From Gemmatimonadota bacterium (GTDB lineage: Bacteria > Gemmatimonadota > Gemmatimonadetes > Gemmatimonadales > Gemmatimonadaceae), in assembly GCA_031127185.1 (NCBI GenBank), contig JARIET010000212.1, positions 1 through 5,133 of the forward strand: 5,133 bases of DNA. The letters are read 5' to 3'. The translations under genes were made by a program, and so were the position numbers. Position 1 is the first letter of the stretch, and each line of letters opens with the position of its first letter. Below are positions 1 to 5,133 of this stretch, in pieces. A model generated the notes under the pieces. The model did not search any database and had not been told where the DNA came from. It saw only the letters and a program-made list of their open reading frames with translations.

Positions 1-790
1 GCTGCGTGTATTGGGCCAGCGGCGTGAGGCGAGCGTTGCCCGTGGTGCGCGCACTCCAGAGTGGGAGAATGGCGAGCACGGCCGTGCCGCAGGCAACACC
101 AATGGCCAGATGGCGCACGCGTCGGGGGCGCAGGTCACCGGTCGCACGCCAGATGTCGGCAAGCACCAGCAGGCCAACCGGAATCGCGAACACGAACATC
201 GTCGCGGGGCGCGTGATCGCGCCGAGCCCGGTGGCCAGCGCTAGCGTCACCATCCATGACAGCCTGTGGGTCGCGCGCCATTCCAGCAGCGCCCACCAGG
301 CGAGCAGCCAGGCGAACGATGTGGTGATCTCCGAGAAGTACGACGCCCGAAAACGCAGATTCCCGAACGTGCTCACCCAGAGCACAAATGTCAGCGACGC
401 GGTATACGGACTGCTGACGCGACGCGCCAGCAGAAACACGAGCGCTCCACTGGCGGCCGAAAGCGCCAACGGCAGCAGCCAGGGAAGGCCAATCGCAAAC
501 CCGGCTGCGATCGCCATCGCATGGCCTGGCCAGTACTTGGCCGCGTACACCGGCGACACCAGCACATAGAGTTGTTCGAAGAACTCCGGTAACGGCGGCG
601 CTGGTTGCGACCAGCCCAGCGCGGCGAACTGCTGGGCCTGCATCCAGTAGGCCCACTCGTCGTGCATCAGCGGAAGATGTGAGACAGAGTCCCAGGTGAG
701 CATCACACACGCGGCCGTGATCAGCGCACAGGTGATCGGCGCGTTCCACGGATGCGGCGTCGGAGAAGCTGGCCGGCTCGTGGCGCTCAC
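1..790 (-). CDS. GT-C fold membrane glycosyltransferase (GT39/ArnT-like), 3' end missing
   Basis: Reading leftward from the GTG at 790, the frame stays open for 263 codons to the window edge, so the C-terminus and stop are missing. The start overlaps the stop of the upstream flavoenzyme gene as GTGA, with a weak AGGA just upstream. A short polar N-terminus is followed by a first membrane segment (about residues 17-36), then a non-cytoplasmic loop with [10 protein letters not shown] (43-52). The Asp44-Glu45 pair sits where GT-C enzymes of the PMT/ArnT type carry the acidic catalytic or metal-binding residue. [11 protein letters not shown] (85-95) resembles the conserved YPPGHP-like stretch of GT39 proteins. 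Further hydrophobic segments lie near 95-122, 128-142, 156-172, 179-213 and 226-245, with [11 protein letters not shown] at 194-204, also typical. Members use polyprenyl-phosphate-linked sugars and act on the outer face of the inner membrane. The acceptor cannot be predicted. Family-level call fairly sure; exact role unknown. Full-length relatives are usually around twice this length. Confidence 0.82.
   Translation of the reverse strand, partial: MSATSRPASPTPHPWNAPITCALITAACVMLTWDSVSHLPLMHDEWAYWMQAQQFAALGWSQPAPPLPEFFEQLYVLVSPVYAAKYWPGHAMAIAAGFAIGLPWLLPLALSAASGALVFLLARRVSSPYTASLTFVLWVSTFGNLRFRASYFSEITTSFAWLLAWWALLEWRATHRLSWMVTLALATGLGAITRPATMFVFAIPVGLLVLADIWRATGDLRPRRVRHLAIGVACGTAVLAILPLWSARTTGNARLTPLAQYTQ
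787..790 (-). promoter_or_regulatory. GTGA start/stop overlap, flavoenzyme to glycosyltransferase
   Basis: This is the same arrangement as at the other junction: the glycosyltransferase GTG shares GTGA with the flavoenzyme TGA. A weak AGGA lies three bases before the GTG. It supports one coupled three-gene message and fixes the glycosyltransferase start. Confidence 0.7.
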
Positions 791-2430
791 TCTTCCTGGT
801 ACACCATCTCCAGGTTCACATCCCAGAGGTTGGAGTCGTCGGCTTGCCCAGCGATGATGTTGTCCACCGCGAGCATCGCTGTAAGCATGGAATGATCCTG
901 ATTGTTGTATCGGTGCATGCCGTTACGCCCGATGCAGAACAGATTGGGCACCGAGTTCACCCAGGCCCGCACTTCGCCGAGCCGGTCGTAGGTGCCGAAG
1001 TAGGCCGGATACGCCTTGGGCATGCGCAGTACGCATCCGTCGATCACGTCGCGCGCCTGTGCGAATCCCACCTGCTCCAACTCGCGCGTGCCGAGCGCAA
1101 CGAGATCCGCGTCAGCGGTGTGCCACAGGGCGTCGGTGTCGTTCAAGAAGTATTCGAGCCCTATCCAAACGGTGTGGGCAGGATCGGCCACGAGGTAGGG
1201 ACTCCAGTTGTTGAACACCTGGATTCGCCCGACTTGCACGCTCTCATCCTGCACGTAGATCCAGTTGTCACGCACCATGGCCTGCGGCGAGCGTCCCTTC
1301 TCACGCACATGCAGGCGCCTGAGCAGCAGTCCGACCGTCAGAAAATCCCGGTACTTGAGTCCATCTGCCACCTCTCGCACAGGCGCAGGTGGCGGCGGCG
1401 AGGTCCCTGCCACCAGATCGCGCACGGGCATGGTCGAGAAGAAGAAGTCGCAGGGCATCTCTTCACGCTGGCCCGTGGCGCAGTCCTCGACGGTGACCCG
1501 CGACACGCGATTGCCCTCGAGCGTGACACCCGTCACGCGCGCGCCGTGCCGCACGGTTCCGCCACACTCGGCAACCTGGCGCTCGACCACCTCCCATACC
1601 TGGCCCGGCCCGAACTTGGGGTAGAAGAAACGAGTGATGAGCGAGGTCTCGCGGGTTCGCTGCTGCTTGGCGAAATCACTCGACAGCAGGTCGCGCACCG
1701 CGTGCGTCACCGCGCGCGTCAGCGACAAGCCCTTGATGCGCTGTGCACCCCAGTCGGCGCGGATCTCCGCGCACTTCACGCCCCAGACTTTTTCGGTGTA
1801 GCCGCGAAAGAAGGTCTCGTAGAGGCGCCGACCAAACCGATTGGTGAAGAAGGCGTCGAGATACGTCTCGTCACGCAACGGAAACAGCCGAGACTTGATG
1901 TAGCTCAGCCCGATCAGCGCCGTGTTGATCAGTCCGAGGCGCCACGCCACCAACAGCGTGATTCCCAGCGGGTACGGGAAGAAATTCTCGCGCCAATAGA
2001 TGCGCGAAAGCCGTGGGCGCTGGAGCATCACGGCATCCACGCGCTCCGGATCGGGGGCCGGCCCGCGCGATTCCTCCACGCGGGCGCATCCATCCTCGCC
2101 AGGAACGAGCCGTCGCACCATCGCCTCGGCCGCGAACTCCACGTCGTGCGCCTGCGTGGCGTCGTCCGACGCGGGCGCGCCCTGACGCGGCAGGATCGAG
2201 AACCACCACTCCATCACCCGCTGACTCTTGGAGAAGAACCGGTGTCCGCCGATGTCGATGCGGTTTCCCTTGTACGTGAACGTCTGCGCGATACCGCCCG
2301 TCGCCAACGTCGGCTCGATCACGATTGGGATGATGTCCGTGCGGGCGAGCAACTCCCAGGCGGCTGTGAGGCCGGCGGGGCCAGCGCCCGCGATGATGGC
2401 CACCCGGCGCTTCGGCGTTGCCTCGCTCAC
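787..2430 (-). CDS. FAD-dependent oxidoreductase, UDP-galactopyranose mutase-like / amine-oxidase fold
   Basis: Complete 547-residue flavoprotein starting at GTG (2428-2430). The N-terminus carries a Rossmann dinucleotide-binding motif, [18 protein letters not shown], with GxGxxG glycines at 15, 17 and 20 and an acidic residue at the end of the second strand (Glu39) to hold the FAD ribose. GGIAQT (45-50) and [10 protein letters not shown] (59-68) follow, as in UDP-galactopyranose mutase-like and protoporphyrinogen-oxidase-like proteins. A variable acidic stretch (about 83-133) precedes the conserved [13 protein letters not shown] (134-146). [17 protein letters not shown] (201-217) and [13 protein letters not shown] (225-237) are typical of the group. 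The C-terminal FAD-contacting block is at 496-525 and includes [15 protein letters not shown] (501-515). Family members are cytoplasmic and often sit beside glycosyltransferases. This one lies between a TSUP permease gene and a GT-C gene, with 4-base overlaps at both ends. Substrate is unknown: ring isomerisation of a nucleotide sugar or a redox step on a glycan precursor are both possible. No frameshift or missing cofactor motif is seen. Confidence 0.9.
   Translation of the reverse strand: MSEATPKRRVAIIAGAGPAGLTAAWELLARTDIIPIVIEPTLATGGIAQTFTYKGNRIDIGGHRFFSKSQRVMEWWFSILPRQGAPASDDATQAHDVEFAAEAMVRRLVPGEDGCARVEESRGPAPDPERVDAVMLQRPRLSRIYWRENFFPYPLGITLLVAWRLGLINTALIGLSYIKSRLFPLRDETYLDAFFTNRFGRRLYETFFRGYTEKVWGVKCAEIRADWGAQRIKGLSLTRAVTHAVRDLLSSDFAKQQRTRETSLITRFFYPKFGPGQVWEVVERQVAECGGTVRHGARVTGVTLEGNRVSRVTVEDCATGQREEMPCDFFFSTMPVRDLVAGTSPPPPAPVREVADGLKYRDFLTVGLLLRRLHVREKGRSPQAMVRDNWIYVQDESVQVGRIQVFNNWSPYLVADPAHTVWIGLEYFLNDTDALWHTADADLVALGTRELEQVGFAQARDVIDGCVLRMPKAYPAYFGTYDRLGEVRAWVNSVPNLFCIGRNGMHRYNNQDHSMLTAMLAVDNIIAGQADDSNLWDVNLEMVYQEE
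2427..2430 (-). promoter_or_regulatory. GTGA start/stop overlap, TSUP to flavoenzyme
   Basis: On the minus strand the four bases GTGA contain the GTG start of the flavoenzyme and the TGA stop of the TSUP gene. The preceding bases (GGTCCTTTC) offer no Shine-Dalgarno match. Translation of the flavoenzyme therefore probably depends on ribosomes finishing the TSUP gene; the coupling is inferred from the layout. Confidence 0.7.
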
Positions 2431-3161
2431 GAAAGGACCAGCTTCAATCCCGCGATGGCGAGCACCACGGCGAGCAACTGCTTGATCGCCGTGACCTCGA
2501 GCCGGCGTGCGCCTGTGTACGAACCAAGCGCTCCGCCTACCACAGCGACGCCTGCAAACGAAAGCGCGAAGGCCGGAAACGTGCGCGTGGCACTGAAGTT
2601 CCCGGCCAGCCCGGCCAGCGAATTCACAAGAATGAAGAGCGCCGACACCGCCGACGCCTGCTTCGTCGCGGCCCAGCGCAGGAAGATCAGCAGCGGCGTC
2701 AGGAAGATCCCGCCGCCCGTGCCCGTTAATCCGGCGAGCATCCCAAGCCCGCCGCCGATCGCGATCGCAGGACCGGTCGCGGGTCGGCTCAACTCACCGT
2801 CGGCCGACGGTTTGCGGATGAATTGGATCGCCGACGCCAGCAGTACGACCCCAATCAGCACCTTCAGCCAATGTGTCGGCAGGGTCAGATAGCCGCCGAT
2901 AAACGCCATCGGCACCGCGAGCACGGCAAACGGCCAGAACAGGGGCCACGAGAAGTGCCCGGCGCGCGAAAACTGGGCTACGCCGATCGCGGCGACCAGG
3001 ATGTTCAGCACAAGCGCAACCGGCCGAATGACCTCTGGCGCGTAACCGAACAGACTCAGCACGGCGATGTAGCCGGATGCACCCGCGTGACCGACCGCGG
3101 AATACAGGAAAGCGACGACCAGGATCGCCCCACACACCAGCAGAAACTCCCCGGTCGGCAT
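2427..3161 (-). CDS. TSUP family (TauE/SafE-type) membrane permease
   Basis: A 244-residue, strongly hydrophobic protein of the usual TSUP length (about 240-270). It has the internal duplication typical of the family. The first half carries [12 protein letters not shown] (20-31) followed by a hydrophobic run containing [12 protein letters not shown] (46-57). The second half carries [13 protein letters not shown] (144-156) followed by [18 protein letters not shown] (167-184). About seven to eight membrane segments are visible, near 5-24, 30-39, 47-63, 73-92, 98-115, 130-160, 170-188 and 197-214, with a last one at 225-243. TSUP proteins move small organic or inorganic anions, especially sulfur compounds such as sulfite, sulfoacetate or thiosulfate, across the inner membrane; the substrate here is not predictable. 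I chose ATG at 3159-3161 because it begins immediately before the first membrane segment. An in-frame ATG at 3206 would add 15 polar residues. It is the first gene of the leftward operon, and its TGA overlaps the GTG of the flavoenzyme. Confidence 0.9.
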   Translation of the reverse strand: MPTGEFLLVCGAILVVAFLYSAVGHAGASGYIAVLSLFGYAPEVIRPVALVLNILVAAIGVAQFSRAGHFSWPLFWPFAVLAVPMAFIGGYLTLPTHWLKVLIGVVLLASAIQFIRKPSADGELSRPATGPAIAIGGGLGMLAGLTGTGGGIFLTPLLIFLRWAATKQASAVSALFILVNSLAGLAGNFSATRTFPAFALSFAGVAVVGGALGSYTGARRLEVTAIKQLLAVVLAIAGLKLVLS

Positions 3162-3204
3162 CCGCGTATATTCGGAGCGCGCCCCCCCACATACAAGGGA
3201 GTAC
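3162..3204. promoter_or_regulatory. Divergent intergenic promoter region
   Basis: These 43 bases are the only non-coding DNA in the window and must hold, or lie very close to, the start signals of both divergent units. A TATATT hexamer at 3167-3172 is one mismatch from the consensus -10 box and would place a rightward start near 3179, though no good -35 lies 17 bases upstream. On the minus strand, GAATAT (3173-3168) lies 17 bases after TTGTAT (3196-3191). This poor match would start transcription almost at the TSUP ATG, giving a leaderless message. A run of seven C (3182-3188) separates the two. No inverted repeat that would suggest an operator is evident. That promoters exist here is inferred from gene layout; the hexamers are weak evidence. 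Confidence 0.45.
3195..3201 (+). promoter_or_regulatory. Ribosome binding site of the ABC ATPase gene
   Basis: AAGGGAG lies just upstream of the ATG at 3205-3207, with three bases between its last G and the start codon, or six if AAGG alone pairs with the ribosome. It is purine-rich and the best Shine-Dalgarno-like site in the window, and it supports 3205 as the start. Confidence 0.65.
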
Positions 3205-4167
3205 ATGAGCGACCTCGCCCTCGAAATCCGGGCGGTCTCCAAGCGCTACGCCGAACATACGGCCGTCGACGCGTTGTCCCTCGCCGTGCCAAAGGGGACG
3301 GTCTACGGACTCCTCGGCCCAAACGGCGCTGGAAAGACCACCACGATTCGCATGGTGCTGAACATCATCGCGCCCGACGAGGGCACGATCTCGGTCTTCG
3401 GCACCTCCAATACGGACCGCAATGTCATTGACAGGCTCGGATACCTCCCCGAGGAACGCGGCCTGTACAAGAAGATGGTCGTGCGACGTGCCCTGCGGTT
3501 CCTCGCGGAACTGAAGGGCCTTACCGCCAAGGAAGCCGACCGCCGGATTGAGTACTGGCTCGACCACCTCTCGCTCCGCACGGCGGAGAAGGACTGGGGC
3601 AGCGCCAAGGTCGACGAACTCTCGCGAGGCATGCAGCAGAAGGTGCAGTTCATCGGCACCCTGCTGCACGACCCCGATCTCGTCATCCTCGACGAGCCGT
3701 TCAGCGGACTTGACCCGATCAACGCACAAGCGCTCAAGGACACGGTTGTGGACCTGAAGAAGCGCGGCAAGACCGTGATTTTTTCGACGCACCTCATGGA
3801 CAATGCCGAACGACTCTGCGATTCCGTTTGCATCATTGCGCGCGGCAAGAAGGTCCTTGACGGCACGGTGGCTGGCGTGAAGGCCGATCATGGGACGAAC
3901 AACGTGGCCCTGGGCGTCGCCGGCGGCCGCGAACGCATCGCTGAGCTCATCAAGGATCAGGGACTGGTCGACCGCGTGGACGACCAGAACCGCTTCTTTG
4001 AGCTGGCGCTCAAGCGCGGTGCCGACCCACAGGCCATCCTGCGTTCCATCGTGGCGGCCGGCGTAGACGTGCAGCGATTCGAACTCGTGCAGCCCTCACT
4101 GCACCAGATTTTCCTCGAAAAAGTCGGCGCGACAAACATCGAGCCGGGGATGACCGGTCATGGTTAA
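3205..4167 (+). CDS. ABC transporter ATP-binding protein, NatA/YhaQ type
   Basis: Complete 320-residue ATPase subunit of an ABC-2 type exporter. Walker A is GPNGAGKT (38-45). The Q-loop region reads LGYLPEERGLY (78-88), with Glu83 where many ABC ATPases have Gln; this PEERGLY form is common in the NatA/YhaQ group. The signature is LSRGMQQKVQF (139-149), a relaxed form of LSGGQ also usual in this group. Walker B is LVILDEP (159-165) with catalytic Glu164, the D-loop is SGLD (167-170) and the switch histidine is His196 in FSTHLM. Residues from about 215 to 306 form the C-terminal accessory domain (DUF4162-like), ending in QPSLHQIFLEKVG (296-308), a common end for the family. It should power the membrane partner encoded directly downstream, which overlaps it by 8 bases. 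The substrate is not predictable; B. subtilis NatAB exports Na+, but many relatives have unknown cargo. The start is supported by AAGGGAG upstream. The catalytic set looks intact. Confidence 0.95.
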   Translation: MSDLALEIRAVSKRYAEHTAVDALSLAVPKGTVYGLLGPNGAGKTTTIRMVLNIIAPDEGTISVFGTSNTDRNVIDRLGYLPEERGLYKKMVVRRALRFLAELKGLTAKEADRRIEYWLDHLSLRTAEKDWGSAKVDELSRGMQQKVQFIGTLLHDPDLVILDEPFSGLDPINAQALKDTVVDLKKRGKTVIFSTHLMDNAERLCDSVCIIARGKKVLDGTVAGVKADHGTNNVALGVAGGRERIAELIKDQGLVDRVDDQNRFFELALKRGADPQAILRSIVAAGVDVQRFELVQPSLHQIFLEKVGATNIEPGMTGHG

Positions 4168-5133
4168 TGCCAACAAGCTGATGGCCGTGGTCAAGCGCGA
4201 GTACCTGGAGCGCGTGCGCAACAAGTGGTTCGTCATCGGGACAGTGCTTGGACCAGTCTTCCTGCTGGGAATGATGGTTCTCCCCGGCCTGATGACGGTC
4301 AAGAACATGCGCGCGGCGCAGATCACCGACTTCCACGTTCTCGATGCCACCGGAACCGGGTTGGGACAACGCATCGCCACCACGCTCCGCGAGCGGGCCG
4401 AACGCGACCCGGCGCGCGTGGCGCTCGGCGATTCCGCTGCACCCTTGGCGCTGACAAGAGTGCTGCCGATTGTCATCGCGGACCTCGCGGCGGCGGAGAC
4501 CACCGCGACGCAGGCGGTGATGGCCGGCGCCACTCGCGGCTACCTCGTGCTCGACACCGCGACCATGACAAGTGCGCGGGCCCGCTATGCGGGCAAGAAC
4601 GCGTCGTCGCTGGGTGAGATGGAGCAGATTGAGGCCGCCCTCCGCACCGCGCTGCTCGGGCAGCGCCTTGAGGCGGCCGGCATCTCCGGATCACGCGCCG
4701 ACTCACTCACGCGGCTTCGCGCCAACATGGAGACGGAACGCATCACATCGCGCGGCCGGGGCGGCTCCGGATTGGCGGGATTCTTCGTTGGATTCATCAT
4801 CGCATTCCTGCTCTACATGATGATCCTGCTGTATGGACAGAACATCATGCGTGGCGTGCTGGAAGAAAAGACCACGCGCGTGGCTGAGGTCGTCATCGCC
4901 AGCATTTCTCCGGAAACACTCCTCGCCGGCAAGGTGATCGGCGTCGGCGCAGTCGGCCTGACCCAGCAATTGGTTTGGCTCGCGTTCGGCATCGCCGGGT
5001 CCGCGTACGGCCTCGGCGCCGCAGCTGCATCGGGCATCAATGTCTCCCTGCCCGAATTCACTGCGTTCCAGGCCGTGACGCTGATTCTCTTCTTCCTGCT
5101 GGGCTACACGTTTTACGCCTCGATCTTCGCTGC
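4160..5133 (+). CDS. ABC-2 type permease, NatB/YhaP type, 3' end missing
   Basis: Open for 324 codons to the right edge; relatives are about 400 residues or more, so the last membrane segments and the stop are missing. The ATG at 4160-4162 lies inside the last codons of the ATPase gene, giving an 8-base overlap in another frame, with a weak GGGGA at 4146-4150 as ribosome site. The N-terminus (MAVVKREYLERVRNKWFVI, 8-26) is the cytoplasmic amphipathic start typical of ABC-2 permeases, followed by membrane segment 1 (about 24-45). Residues 47-200 form a large extracytoplasmic domain ending in a Gly/Arg-rich stretch (SRGRGGSG, 198-205). Segment 2 spans about 205-225 and leads into YGQNIMRGVLEEKTTRVAEV (225-244), the cytoplasmic coupling motif of the NatB/YhaP group. 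KVIGVGAVGLTQQ (258-270) begins segment 3, and segment 4 is at 304-323. With the upstream ATPase it should form an inner-membrane exporter. Family call is firm; cargo unknown. Confidence 0.92.
   Translation, partial: MVNANKLMAVVKREYLERVRNKWFVIGTVLGPVFLLGMMVLPGLMTVKNMRAAQITDFHVLDATGTGLGQRIATTLRERAERDPARVALGDSAAPLALTRVLPIVIADLAAAETTATQAVMAGATRGYLVLDTATMTSARARYAGKNASSLGEMEQIEAALRTALLGQRLEAAGISGSRADSLTRLRANMETERITSRGRGGSGLAGFFVGFIIAFLLYMMILLYGQNIMRGVLEEKTTRVAEVVIASISPETLLAGKVIGVGAVGLTQQLVWLAFGIAGSAYGLGAAAASGINVSLPEFTAFQAVTLILFFLLGYTFYASIFA

Noticed and set aside
135..749. A 204-codon minus-strand open frame with an ATG start.
   Set aside because: It overlaps the GT-C glycosyltransferase in another frame on the same strand. 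Its product is Arg/Ala-rich, while the alternative frame gives a coherent membrane protein with family motifs.
844..2892. A 682-codon open frame on the plus strand opposite the flavoenzyme and part of the TSUP gene.
   Set aside because: It is His/Arg/Ala-rich without domain motifs and mirrors two clear minus-strand genes. Long antisense frames are expected in GC-rich coding DNA, where stop codons are rare in the complementary frame.
3162..3204. Possible operator or hairpin in the divergent gap.
   Set aside because: I found no convincing inverted or direct repeat there. The C7 run is the only notable composition feature.
2794..3891. A 365-codon minus-strand open frame crossing the divergent gap.
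   Set aside because: It runs antisense through the ABC ATPase core and out of frame through the TSUP gene. Its product lacks membrane segments or recognisable motifs.
4167..4181. ATG at 4167-4169 forming TAATG with the ATPase stop, as a candidate permease start.
   Set aside because: It is in the wrong frame and meets a TGA after a few codons. The ATG at 4160 is in frame with the permease motifs.

Overview
This is a gene-dense, GC-rich bacterial chromosomal segment. Third codon positions are mostly G or C, GTG starts are used, and almost no DNA is non-coding. It holds five protein genes in two divergent transcription units that meet at a 43-base gap (3162-3204). I see no RNA genes, insertion sequences, CRISPR arrays or obvious terminators. 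The style suggests a high-GC, Gram-negative-type phylum; Gemmatimonadota or an acidobacterial/deltaproteobacterial lineage would fit. That placement is an impression from protein style and no marker gene supports it.

Leftward unit (3161 down to 1, minus strand), in transcription order: a TSUP (TauE/SafE-type) membrane permease; a 547-residue FAD-dependent oxidoreductase of the UDP-galactopyranose-mutase-like group; and the first 263 residues of a multi-membrane-span GT-C (GT39/ArnT-like) glycosyltransferase that runs off the left edge. Both internal junctions are 4-base GTGA overlaps, in which the GTG start of the next gene overlaps the TGA stop of the previous one. This suggests a tightly coupled polycistronic mRNA. 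The flavoenzyme and the glycosyltransferase make a plausible pair in envelope or lipid-linked glycan synthesis. The role of the TSUP permease beside them is unclear.

Rightward unit (3205 to 5133, plus strand): an ABC-2 type exporter. It consists of a complete 320-residue ATPase of the NatA/YhaQ type and, overlapping it by 8 bases, a NatB/YhaP-type permease that runs off the right edge. The pair should form an inner-membrane exporter whose substrate cannot be told from sequence; family precedents include Na+ extrusion by NatAB.

All five genes belong to recognisable families. I do not see a convincing previously undescribed system. The points most worth a second look are the coupled TSUP-flavoenzyme-glycosyltransferase operon, the unusually compact divergent promoter region with an ambiguous TSUP start, and the left-edge glycosyltransferase, which is easily missed because its stop codon lies outside the window.
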